The notes below the pieces were generated by a model. It searched no databases and was not told where the DNA came from. It worked only from the letters and a program-made list of their open reading frames with translations. A stretch of 57,367 nt of DNA from Chitinophagia bacterium (lineage in GTDB: Bacteria; Bacteroidota; Bacteroidia; Chitinophagales; Chitinophagaceae). The stretch lies in the NCBI GenBank assembly GCA_021324175.1, contig JAJPJP010000103.1:1-57367 (forward strand), in the 5' to 3' direction. The translations under genes were made by a program, and so were the position numbers. Below, piece by piece: positions 29,182 to 38,308 of the stretch. Positions within the stretch are counted from its first letter, which is position 1; the number at the start of each line of letters is the position of its first letter.

Positions 29182-29688
29182 CTATTTGCGTTTGAAGATG
29201 GGAACATTGCTGCATGCTTCGCCGTACATGATACTGCGCGCAACGGGCAAAAGTTTCTTTGTAATTTCCAGGTACGCTGCATCGCCTACAGGGAGATCGC
29301 CACAACCCTTTACAACAATTCTTTTGCCCTCATATTCCTCTGCCGGCAGATGGTCGATTCGACGGAGCATAACCTCCTTGATGACCGCCGCTTCGTTCCC
29401 AATCAGGATTTCTTTGGCGATCCCCTGCGTATGTGTCGCGATCAACATATAAGCCCAGGCAGGGATGATCGCATCGGTCGAGCAATGCACGGCAAGGATC
29501 TTGTCCCGGTATTGGTTCCAGTCGGTCTGCTGCAACCCTTCACGAAATTCTTTTTCTTTCAAAATGAGTCCCCTGAAAAGCAGCGGCATTAAATCGAACG
29601 AAGCCACTTCCTTCCCCGGGTAAAAGTCCTCCAGGTCGATCGTGACCAGACCACTCGCTGCTACTTTGTTGACAATCTCGTCGGGCAT
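29182..29688 (-). CDS. DUF2480 family protein
   Basis: TIDLEDFYPGKEVASFDLMPLLFRGLILKEKEFREGL and DAIIPAWAYMLIATH resemble the conserved DUF2480 family. Confidence 0.85.
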   Translation of the reverse strand: MPDEIVNKVAASGLVTIDLEDFYPGKEVASFDLMPLLFRGLILKEKEFREGLQQTDWNQYRDKILAVHCSTDAIIPAWAYMLIATHTQGIAKEILIGNEAAVIKEVMLRRIDHLPAEEYEGKRIVVKGCGDLPVGDAAYLEITKKLLPVARSIMYGEACSNVPIFKRK

Positions 29689-29748
29689 GAAATAAGTTAT
29701 TTCTATTACAAAAATAAAACCAGAAGGTTTATCCTCCTTCCATAAAGC

Positions 29749-29767
29749 AAAAAGCGGGAAGACCCGC
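29749..29767 (-). terminator. Intrinsic terminator downstream of the PpiD-like gene
   Basis: Reverse strand reads GCGGG-TCTT-CCCGC followed by TTTTT, 31 bp past the stop at 29798. Confidence 0.7.
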
Positions 29768-29797
29768 CTTTCTTATGCCGAAAATTGTGGGAAGGGC

Positions 29798-31957
29798 TTA
29801 GATAAAACTCGACCGGTTATCCTTAATAGCCGAAGTTTTTTTCAAAACCTCGATGGCGCGATACTGGATCATCGATTTTTGCTGCTGCGCCTGGCTGAAG
29901 CGAATCTGTTCAAGATCGCTTCCGCCCGATTTGGCGCTTACGCCGAGCACCTGGATATAGAAGACGCCTTGTCCTCCCGCGATGCCTGGCGAGACTGGTT
30001 TACCTGTCAATTGTCTATCGAACGAAGCGCCGACCACTTTCGGCTCGCGGCCCGCATTTGGAATATAGATCGAAGAAAAGCTTACGCTGTCCGATTTCAT
30101 TTTGGGTTGACCCGTAGAAGATGCGACCGCATCCAGCGAAGCCGGATTCCCGATCTTTTTCTCAATCTCGTCTGCCTTCTTCTGGTTGCGCAGGATTGGC
30201 TCAACGATGGGTTTTGCTTTAGCCACCCCCATCGTTCCCTCCTTATTGATTTCCGTCAACATCGCCACAACATACTTCTGTCCCACCAGCCATGGCGTGG
30301 AGACATCGCCGACAGAGGTCTTGTCATCATAGACCCATTTGAGAAGGTCACGGCTGGTCCCAAGTCCCGGGATCACCGCAGAAGTTGGCGTGAGGTCCGG
30401 AGCAATCAGCTTTTGGAGTTTTTCTTTGCTGATGCTGGCATCGAAGGATTCACGCGTGCGACTTTCACCTGCAAACTGGTTAGCGAGTCCCGATGCGTTT
30501 TGTTCTGTTTCAGAGCTGGCGATTATTCGCTTGGCCAGGTAAGCCATCTTGTAAGCGGGTTCAAAGTCTTTCTGGCTCAATACTTCGATGTAGTGATATC
30601 CAATATAGTTGTCACTTTCTGCCTTGACGACTTTCTTGGTACCGACAGGATCATAGAATACTGTTTCATAAAAGGGCTTAACCAGGCTGGCCGAAGAAGC
30701 AAAATTATACTCTCCCTTGTTATTTTTACTTCCTTCGTCCTCGCTGTATTTCAGAACAAGCTGGTTAAAGTCGGCGCCACCCTTGATGGCCGCAGCGATG
30801 CTGTCAATCAGTTTTTTGGCTGTGGTGTCATCGCGTATCTGGCCTTTTTGCTGATCGGCAACCTTAATCAGGATATGACGACACTTAATACTGTCGGGCA
30901 GGCTTCTTTCGTCGATCTTTTTAGCCAGCATATAATTACCCGCTTCCAGGTATGGTCCGAAGACCCCCCCTTTCGTAAGCGCGATCAGTGAGTCTTTGTA
31001 TAACCCCGGCATCTTGCTTTTCGGGGTATAGGTGTCGGCATAGTCACCGCCTTCATTCCGTGCCAGAAAACCCTGCACGTCTGTCGTAGATGCAAATTCA
31101 GGTTTAACGTTCACCATTTGCTGCTTTAGCGCGGAACTATCGGCGGAAGTAGGAGCAGCATTAAATGTTACGTAGGAAATCGTCCTCGACTGGTCCTGCT
31201 TATATTGATCTTTGTGTTTGCTGACATAATCAGCGATATCGTCGTCACTGATCTTTACGGCGCTGTCGGAAATTTTTGAATATGGCTGAACGACGTAGGA
31301 AATGGAGGAGATCTGGCTTGCGTCAGAAAGTGTTTTTTCTCCCATCCATTTGGGAATATACACACTTCCGGTAAGCATGCCGATGTATTTTTCTTTCAGC
31401 CGGTACTTGACAATCTGCGGAATACCTTCTTCAAAAAAAGAACGGGCCTGCTCGTATCCTTTTGCTGACTTATTATTGCTCCTGTAAAGGGTTCGCAGCT
31501 GGTTAATTGTGGACGCCGCAGCCTGTGCATCAAAAGCGCCGGTTTTCGGATCCGTGAAAGAGCGACGGATATCCGGGATCGCATTGGGACCAACCAGCAT
31601 ATCATTGAGTTCCTTATCAGTTACCTGCAGGCCAAGCTCATCATACACCTTATCCATAGTCGCGTCCTCCACAAACTGGTCCCAAACACTCTGCCGGATA
31701 TTTTGTTGTTGCATTTCATTAAGCGGCTGCCCCTGCATCTGAGTCTGCTGTTGCTGCTCCATCCCTTGCACTCTTTTTTCATAATTCACATAATCCAGCT
31801 CTTCGCCATTAACTGTCCCCACGGTACTCTGCTGGCTTCCTCCACCAAAAAATTTGGACTTACCCGCATCCATCAAAATAAACCCGGCTAAGCTCACGGC
31901 GATAAGTCCAAATACCAGCCACGCGGCTTTGTCCCGGATTGACTGAATGATTGACAT
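29798..31957 (-). CDS. SurA N-terminal/PpiC peptidylprolyl isomerase (PpiD-like)
   Basis: N-terminal TM (AAWLVFGLIAVSLAGFILMD), SurA_N-like region, parvulin core IKCRHILIKVADQQ...AAIKGGADFNQLVLKYSEDEGSKNNKGEY. Confidence 0.93.
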   Translation of the reverse strand: MSIIQSIRDKAAWLVFGLIAVSLAGFILMDAGKSKFFGGGSQQSTVGTVNGEELDYVNYEKRVQGMEQQQQTQMQGQPLNEMQQQNIRQSVWDQFVEDATMDKVYDELGLQVTDKELNDMLVGPNAIPDIRRSFTDPKTGAFDAQAAASTINQLRTLYRSNNKSAKGYEQARSFFEEGIPQIVKYRLKEKYIGMLTGSVYIPKWMGEKTLSDASQISSISYVVQPYSKISDSAVKISDDDIADYVSKHKDQYKQDQSRTISYVTFNAAPTSADSSALKQQMVNVKPEFASTTDVQGFLARNEGGDYADTYTPKSKMPGLYKDSLIALTKGGVFGPYLEAGNYMLAKKIDERSLPDSIKCRHILIKVADQQKGQIRDDTTAKKLIDSIAAAIKGGADFNQLVLKYSEDEGSKNNKGEYNFASSASLVKPFYETVFYDPVGTKKVVKAESDNYIGYHYIEVLSQKDFEPAYKMAYLAKRIIASSETEQNASGLANQFAGESRTRESFDASISKEKLQKLIAPDLTPTSAVIPGLGTSRDLLKWVYDDKTSVGDVSTPWLVGQKYVVAMLTEINKEGTMGVAKAKPIVEPILRNQKKADEIEKKIGNPASLDAVASSTGQPKMKSDSVSFSSIYIPNAGREPKVVGASFDRQLTGKPVSPGIAGGQGVFYIQVLGVSAKSGGSDLEQIRFSQAQQQKSMIQYRAIEVLKKTSAIKDNRSSFI

Positions 31958-32520
31958 ATATATGGTGTGCCGTATTTTAAAACGGATGGCAAAAATACTT
32001 TAAAAAAAATTATGAACAAACTGTGGAATTGACGCTGAAACCCGCTTTAACAAAGGGTTTGGGCTGTGACTAAAAATATATTTTTTATCGAAAGCCATTC
32101 TTGGGGAACATTTCGTGAAACAACAATCAAGGGCTCTTCTTAGTAACGCTGTTTTTTAGTTAACAAGTGCCAAATAGGGGGGTCGCTGAATGTTGAAAGA
32201 TTGACGGTAAAACCATATCATCGGTGTAATTATAATGCGGCAGCCCACAAACCGGGGTTTATGCCATACCGGCTACACATGAAACTTAAAAAACTTCTTA
32301 ACGGGACAACGAATCAACAATAGTCCGATCTTGTGAACAGATGACGATTTTTCTCAGCAAACATTAGGTTCTGCCGGATTGTTTTTATATGAATAACCGG
32401 ATCGAAACTGTGGACAAACAGGTAATTCTATTTAAAACTATTTTTGCTATCGAAGTTATCCCCTATTCTTGGTTATAGTAATAATAGGTTATTTTATAAA
32501 TAAAGTATTTATTATTTATT
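31958..32520. other. 563-bp AT-rich divergent intergenic region (possible origin or regulatory region)
   Basis: Longest non-coding stretch seen; contains TGTGGACAA (32409-32417; reverse complement TTGTCCACA, one mismatch to the DnaA box TTATCCACA) and an A/T-only run near the right end. Confidence 0.4.
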
Positions 32521-33525
32521 ATGAGTGATATGCACACTTCAAGTAAGGATTTGGAAAAAAAAGGCTTTCTCGACGTTGAAATCGATCCCGAACTCGATCT
32601 TTTCTCGGAAATTGCGAGAATAAAGAAGGAAAAAAATGCAGTTGTGCTCGCACATTATTACCAGGAACCGGATATCCAGGACGTGGCGGATTTTGTTGGT
32701 GACAGCCTCGGCCTGGCCCAGGAGGCTGCAAAAACTGGGGCTGATCTCATCGCTTTTGCCGGGGTTCATTTTATGGCAGAAACAGCGAAGATTCTGAATC
32801 CGGCGAAAAAAGTAGTGCTTCCCGACCTGCGCGCGGGTTGTTCACTGGCTGATTCGGCGCCCGCGCATCTTTTTGCCGAATTCCGCGCGAAATACCCCGA
32901 TCATATTGTCGTCAGCTATATCAACTGTTCCGCTGAAATTAAGGCTTTAAGTGACATTATCTGCACATCGAGCAACGCTCAGAAGATTATAGAGGACCTG
33001 CCAAAGGATCAAAAGGTCATTTTTGCGCCAGACAAAAACCTCGGGGCGTATATCACCAAGAAGACCGGGCGGGATATGGTGCTGTGGAACGGCAGTTGCA
33101 TGGTGCACGAAATTTTCAGCCTGGAGAAAATTACAAGGCTTAAGATCAGGAACCCCGAGGCAAAAGTAGTTGCCCACCCCGAATGTGAAGAATCGGTACT
33201 CAAAGTCGCCGATTATATTGGGTCGACGACAGGTCTGTTAAAGTACACATCAAGGGATAGCGCAAAATCCTATATCGTGGTCACAGAATCGGGAATACTG
33301 CACCAGATGCAAAAAAAATCACCCCAAAAGACATTTATCCCGGCTCCCCCAAATAATAACTGCGCCTGCAATGATTGTCCACACATGAAACTGAATACTT
33401 TGGAAAAGCTTTATCTCTGTTTGGAATATGAAGAACCGGAGATTAACCTGGCACCATCATTAATCGAAGCTGCCAGAAGACCAATCGATAGGATGCTTGA
33501 AATCAGCGCGAGATACGGTCTTTGA
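32521..33525 (+). CDS. nadA: Quinolinate synthase
   Basis: [63 protein letters not shown]. Confidence 0.97.
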   Translation: MSDMHTSSKDLEKKGFLDVEIDPELDLFSEIARIKKEKNAVVLAHYYQEPDIQDVADFVGDSLGLAQEAAKTGADLIAFAGVHFMAETAKILNPAKKVVLPDLRAGCSLADSAPAHLFAEFRAKYPDHIVVSYINCSAEIKALSDIICTSSNAQKIIEDLPKDQKVIFAPDKNLGAYITKKTGRDMVLWNGSCMVHEIFSLEKITRLKIRNPEAKVVAHPECEESVLKVADYIGSTTGLLKYTSRDSAKSYIVVTESGILHQMQKKSPQKTFIPAPPNNNCACNDCPHMKLNTLEKLYLCLEYEEPEINLAPSLIEAARRPIDRMLEISARYGL

Positions 33526-35388
33526 TTAACGCCCCATATAAACCATCAGGATTTGCACGTCGCATGGGTTGACGCCACTAATCCGGCTGGCCTGGCCAAG
33601 TGAGGAAGGCCTGATTTTCTTAAATTTTTGTAATGCCTCGGCCGAAAGCGCGGGGATCCGGTCATAATTGAAGTTTTCCGGGATATTCAGGCCTTCAAGC
33701 TGGCTGATACGCTCGGCGAGATGTTTTTCCTTCTCAATATAAATCTCGTATTTGACTTGAATTTCAGATTGTTGCAAGGCCTCACGACTAAAACCTGCAA
33801 GCGCTTCGCCAAGCCTCGGAACTTCCCTGCTCATTGAAAATAAATCGATGGCAGGTCTAAGGAGTAACTGGGAGGCTTTTTGGCGGTAAGGAAGAGGGGA
33901 ATCATGAATAGAGTTGATATAACTATTTGATTCTTCTACTGTTATATAAAAATTATCCAAAATCTTCCGAATGGTTTCGACTTCCTGCTGTTTTCGTTTG
34001 AGGGACTCCATCCTTTGCTGAGAAGCCAGGCCGATGGCATTTGATTTCGGCGTTAGGCGCAAATCGGCGTTATCCTGGCGCAGAAGAGTTCTGAACTCCG
34101 CCCTGGATGTAAACATCCGGTAGGGTTCATCGGTGCCTTTGCTGATCAGGTCATCGATTAAGACACCGATATATGCTTCATCCCGCTTTAGCACGAAAGG
34201 GGCCTTTGCAGAAGTCTTGCAGTGCGCGTTGATGCCCGCCATAATTCCCTGGCAAGCCGCTTCTTCATAACCCGTTGTGCCGTTAATTTGGCCGGCAAAA
34301 AACAGGTTTTCAACAGGTTTGGTTTCCAGTGTTGATTTTAGCTGAGTGGGCGGGAAATAGTCATATTCGATCGCGTAACCTGGACGGAAGAATCGGGCAT
34401 TTTCGAGGCCTTGGATTTTTCTGATTGCCCTATATTGTACTTCTTCCGGCAGCGAGGTGGAAAAACCATTGAGGTAGACTTCAACCGTATTCCAACCTTC
34501 AGGTTCAATAAATAACTGGTGGCGCTCCCTGTGCGAAAACCGGTTTATTTTGTCTTCGACGCTCGGACAATAGCGGGGACCCGTGCCCCCTATTCGACCC
34601 GTAAACATAGGGCTCCTGTCAAAACCCGTTTTTAAAATCTCATGGACTTCGGGATTTGTATATGTGATCCAGCAACTTAGTTGTTTTGCCGGTTTTTCGA
34701 GAGGGAGAAAAGAAAAGCCCGTAATCTCCGTATCTCCTTTTTGCTCTTCCGTTTTGGAATAGTCAATGCTTCGGCCGTCAATTCGGGGTGGAGTTCCGGT
34801 TTTTAGCCTGGCGCTTTCAAAACCCAGCGAAACCAACTGTTCAGTAATACCGGTCGACGATTTTTCGGCGATCCTGCCACCCCCAAGCTGTTTTTCACCA
34901 ATATGAATAATCCCGTTAAGGAAGGTTCCGCTTGTTAGAACCACCGCTTTCCCTCTTATTTCATTGCCGAGTCCTGTGATAACCCCACATACTTTTCCTC
35001 CCTCTAACAATATCGAACGCACAGTATCCTGGTAAAAATCAAGGTTTGGTGTGTTTTCCAGAAGCTGTCGCCAGGTGACGCTAAACAACATGCGGTCGTT
35101 TTGACTTCGCGGACTCCACATTGCCGGGCCCTTGGACCGGTTAAGCATCCTGAACTGGATCATGCTGCGATCCGAAACAATTCCGGAATATCCGCCGAGG
35201 GCATCAATCTCACGAATAATTTGGCCCTTAGCTATCCCTCCCATCGCCGGATTACAGCTCATTTGGGCGATGGTTTGCAAATTCATTGTAATCAATAATG
35301 TCCTGGATCCAAGATTTGCCGCTGCTGCCGCGGCTTCTGAGCCCGCATGGCCGGCACCAACAATAATGACATCGTATTCTGGGAACAT
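33526..35388 (-). CDS. mnmG: tRNA uridine-5-carboxymethylaminomethyl modification enzyme MnmG
   Basis: DVIIVGAGHAGSEAAAAAANLG, CNPAMGGIAKGQIIREIDALGG, FFAGQINGTTGYEEAACQGIMAGINA. Confidence 0.98.
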   Translation of the reverse strand: MFPEYDVIIVGAGHAGSEAAAAAANLGSRTLLITMNLQTIAQMSCNPAMGGIAKGQIIREIDALGGYSGIVSDRSMIQFRMLNRSKGPAMWSPRSQNDRMLFSVTWRQLLENTPNLDFYQDTVRSILLEGGKVCGVITGLGNEIRGKAVVLTSGTFLNGIIHIGEKQLGGGRIAEKSSTGITEQLVSLGFESARLKTGTPPRIDGRSIDYSKTEEQKGDTEITGFSFLPLEKPAKQLSCWITYTNPEVHEILKTGFDRSPMFTGRIGGTGPRYCPSVEDKINRFSHRERHQLFIEPEGWNTVEVYLNGFSTSLPEEVQYRAIRKIQGLENARFFRPGYAIEYDYFPPTQLKSTLETKPVENLFFAGQINGTTGYEEAACQGIMAGINAHCKTSAKAPFVLKRDEAYIGVLIDDLISKGTDEPYRMFTSRAEFRTLLRQDNADLRLTPKSNAIGLASQQRMESLKRKQQEVETIRKILDNFYITVEESNSYINSIHDSPLPYRQKASQLLLRPAIDLFSMSREVPRLGEALAGFSREALQQSEIQVKYEIYIEKEKHLAERISQLEGLNIPENFNYDRIPALSAEALQKFKKIRPSSLGQASRISGVNPCDVQILMVYMGR

Positions 35389-35420
35389 CGCGCAAAGGTA
35401 GCAAATTGAAGGGAGGGGGA

Positions 35421-35436
35421 TGTTCCACGTGGAACA
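35421..35436. promoter_or_regulatory. parS-like centromere site 1: TGTTCCACGTGGAACA
   Basis: Perfect 16-bp palindrome matching the chromosomal parS consensus TGTTNCACGTGNAACA. Confidence 0.85.
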
Positions 35437-35456
35437 TATGATAATCGGGGGCGGAA

Positions 35457-35472
35457 CGTTCCACGTGGAACA
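35457..35472. promoter_or_regulatory. parS-like centromere site 2: CGTTCCACGTGGAACA
   Basis: 15/16 match to the same consensus, 36 bp (start to start) from site 1. Confidence 0.82.
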
Positions 35473-35475
35473 ATT

Positions 35476-35922
35476 CTACTTCGACGCGGTGGCATATAAC
35501 CTGAGGTAATGATCTTCTTGTCGGCGCATTGCCTGCTTCTGGGGATCTGTTTTATCATCATATCCCGAAAGGTGGAGCGCGCCATGGAACATCACCCGCA
35601 GGGTCTCCTGCCTGATGGTCGAATTGTAACGCTGAGCATTCCGTTTGATTTCCGCCGTCCCAAGAAAAATATCACCGCTAACCGGCAGCATGGGGGTGGC
35701 GTAGTTAAAGGTCAGGATATCGGTAATGTAATCATGGCCCAGCCATTTGGCGTTTAGCGAGCGGATTTCATTGTCCGAACAAAAATTGTAATGCAGTTCC
35801 GCCAGCTTGATGTGTTCGCGCCTGAATATGGATTCGATAAATCGTCCAAGCCGGATCCGTTGAGGCAGGTCTAGTCCTTTGGTCTTGTGCAAATACACCT
35901 TCAGGCGCCCAGGCTTGTCCAT
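35476..35922 (-). CDS. ybeY: Endoribonuclease YbeY (rRNA maturation)
   Basis: HDYITDILTFNY, GDIFLGTAEIKRNA, MFHGALHLSGYDDKTDPQKQAMRRQED. Confidence 0.95.
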   Translation of the reverse strand: MDKPGRLKVYLHKTKGLDLPQRIRLGRFIESIFRREHIKLAELHYNFCSDNEIRSLNAKWLGHDYITDILTFNYATPMLPVSGDIFLGTAEIKRNAQRYNSTIRQETLRVMFHGALHLSGYDDKTDPQKQAMRRQEDHYLRLYATASK

Positions 35923-35982
35923 TTTTCTAAAATCGTAAGATTTAAACTTGCTGCAAATCTACTTTTGTTCGATCATTGAATA

Positions 35983-36210
35983 ATGAAACGATTATCCGAC
36001 CTGCCGTCAGGCGCCATAGCCAGGATTCACTCATTTGAAAAAGACGAGATTTTTCTCAAGTTGATGGAAATGGGATGTGTTCCCGGCGAAATTATTAAGA
36101 TAGAAAAAATTGCACCACTCGGAGACCCGATTTCTGTTGCTGTCGCGGGATACCGTCTGAGCCTTCGCCTGGATGAAGCAAGAAACATATTTGTCGAGGA
36201 ATTGATATAA
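35983..36210 (+). CDS. feoA: FeoA family protein
   Basis: 75 aa; RLSDLPSGAIARIHSF...LKLMEMGCVPGEIIKIEKIAPLGDPISVAVAGYRLSLR. Confidence 0.88.
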   Translation: MKRLSDLPSGAIARIHSFEKDEIFLKLMEMGCVPGEIIKIEKIAPLGDPISVAVAGYRLSLRLDEARNIFVEELI

Positions 36211-36229
36211 TTATCTGATTATCAAAAAA

Positions 36230-36805
36230 ATGAGAGTTGGTTTATACTTTGGCTCCTTCAACCCTATTCATCATGGACACCTGATTATTGCCAATCATGT
36301 GGCACAAAATACTGATCTTGATCAACTTTGGTTTGTGGTCTCGCCACAGAACCCGTTAAAGCCCCAGACAGGCATGTTAAATGAGCATCAGCGGCTTTAC
36401 CTGATTAAGATGGCTATCGAGGGAGAAAAAAAATTAAGGGCGACCGATGTTGAATTTTCGCTTTCCAAACCCTCTTACACGGCGCACACGCTTGCCTTTC
36501 TCGAAGAAAAACACAGAGGCAATTCGTGGGTAATCGTTATGGGCAGCGACAGTTTTCAGAATATCAGCCGATGGAAAAACCATGAGCACCTGTTGAAACA
36601 TTACTCATTTTATATTTATCGCAGACCTGGGCACGAAATCGGCGAACCACCGGCAGGAGCATCTGTTTCAGTCCTTCACGCGCCGCTTCTCGAAATTTCG
36701 GCTACCCATATCCGTGAGAACGTGAAAGCAGGACGTTCCATCCGCTACCTGGTTCCTGATAACGTGCGGGAAGAAATTGAAAAGGCCGGGTACTACCGGA
36801 AATAA
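36230..36805 (+). CDS. nadD: Nicotinate-nucleotide adenylyltransferase
   Basis: GLYFGSFNPIHHGHLIIANHV, WFVVSPQNPLK, ISATHIRENVKAGRSIRYLVPDNV. Confidence 0.95.
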   Translation: MRVGLYFGSFNPIHHGHLIIANHVAQNTDLDQLWFVVSPQNPLKPQTGMLNEHQRLYLIKMAIEGEKKLRATDVEFSLSKPSYTAHTLAFLEEKHRGNSWVIVMGSDSFQNISRWKNHEHLLKHYSFYIYRRPGHEIGEPPAGASVSVLHAPLLEISATHIRENVKAGRSIRYLVPDNVREEIEKAGYYRK

Positions 36806-36921
36806 AAAGGCCGCACACATTTCTTACCGAACAGAAAGTTAAATCGTCGATTCATTTTTATTATTTTTCCAACAAATGATAAATTGTATTTTTATTCACT
36901 CCATTTAGTTTACGTTTTCCC

Positions 36922-38163
36922 ATGGTCCTGCTACGTCATATCCCTTTCCTGAAAGCGGTATTTCTGCACAGTATTACTGCGTTTGGCGGACCCCAAGGTC
37001 ATTTTGGAATGATGATGAAAACTTTTGTACACCGGCGCCGCGATGTGACGGAGGAAGAGCTGATGGATTATAACGCGTTTTGCCAAATGCTGCCAGGTGC
37101 GTCGTCGACTCAAACGTTGACGCTGATCGGTTATAAGAGGGGTGGGGTGATCCTGGCTTCGCTTACCATCATCATTTGGATCCTTCCCGCATGCTTTCTG
37201 ATGGGCTTATTTTCTTTTCTGATCAGGTACACGCCTTCGGAGGCGCTCAAAACAGATGTTTTCAAATACATTCAACCAATGACGGTTGGGTTTCTTGCAT
37301 ACGCTGCGTTTAAGGCTTTCCGGGTTTCGATCAACAATACGATTACGCGCGTGGTCATGATCATTGCCGCCATTGCAACTTATTCTTTATTTAAAACGCC
37401 ATGGATTTTTCCAATTCTTCTTGTGCTGGGTGGTTTTGTGACTACGCTTAGTAGCAAGCGTATCCCGAAAAAGCACGAACCTCCGCAAAAAATCAAATGG
37501 ACAAATATCTGGCTCTTTGCGGCAATCTTTCTGATCGCCGGAGCGGGCAGCGAATGGGCGCGAAAAAATAATCTGCCCAACCGCAAACCAATCAATCTTT
37601 TTGAAAACTCTTATCGTTTTGGCAGCCTGGTATTCGGCGGAAGCCAGGTGCTCATGCCAATGATGTATGAGCAGTTTGTTGTCCGGCCAGAGTCACCCGG
37701 GAGGCGGAACCAGACGAATGTCATCCGCATCGACAAAGGCGATTTTTATACAGGGTGGGGAGTGGTGCGCGCGATACCCGGCCCGGTATTTTCGATTTCT
37801 TCTTTCATGGGTGGAATCGCGCTCAAAGACAAAGGAACAACCATGCAGCTTATCGGGTGCATTATTGCTTCTGTTGGTGTATTTCTTCCCAGTGCGCTAC
37901 TCGTCCTCTTCTTTTTCCCTATCTGGCATAACCTGAAGAAATATGTCGTAGTTTACCGCGCGTTGGAAGGCATCAACGCGGTTGTTGTTGGTATCATCAT
38001 CGCCGCCACCTTTTATATGATGAAGGATATGTCCATGGCTGATACCAGAACCATCATCGTGAGTTTTGTGGTCATTTTAGGTGTGTGGGCACTGCTTGCG
38101 TTTTCGAGACTCCCTTCTCCGGTAATTGTGATGTTCTGTATGGTGCTTGGATGGATTTTCTAA
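36922..38163 (+). CDS. chrA: Chromate transporter, fused two-domain ChrA type
   Basis: Two CHR halves: [14 protein letters not shown]...[12 protein letters not shown] and [15 protein letters not shown]...[22 protein letters not shown]. Confidence 0.9.
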   Translation: MVLLRHIPFLKAVFLHSITAFGGPQGHFGMMMKTFVHRRRDVTEEELMDYNAFCQMLPGASSTQTLTLIGYKRGGVILASLTIIIWILPACFLMGLFSFLIRYTPSEALKTDVFKYIQPMTVGFLAYAAFKAFRVSINNTITRVVMIIAAIATYSLFKTPWIFPILLVLGGFVTTLSSKRIPKKHEPPQKIKWTNIWLFAAIFLIAGAGSEWARKNNLPNRKPINLFENSYRFGSLVFGGSQVLMPMMYEQFVVRPESPGRRNQTNVIRIDKGDFYTGWGVVRAIPGPVFSISSFMGGIALKDKGTTMQLIGCIIASVGVFLPSALLVLFFFPIWHNLKKYVVVYRALEGINAVVVGIIIAATFYMMKDMSMADTRTIIVSFVVILGVWALLAFSRLPSPVIVMFCMVLGWIF

Positions 38164-38308
38164 CGCCATATTCCAGGCAAGTACTAATTTTACGCCGCCA
38201 TTTGCGCTGCTGCTGGTTCGGCGACAGCGCCAGCTTCCCATATGCAGGAAATTTGCCGTCTGGAAGATCCGTCGCCCTGACCTTGCCGTACAATTAACCT
38301 GATTTTAT

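Noticed and set aside
29879-30991. 370-aa ORF antisense to the PpiD-like gene
   Set aside because: Long only because of codon bias on the opposite strand; lacks motifs, while the antisense gene is strongly supported.
35252-35585. ORFs reading MFHVE.../VPRGT... upstream of mnmG
   Set aside because: The peptide repeats are translations of the two parS-like palindromes and overlap mnmG/ybeY; not credible genes.
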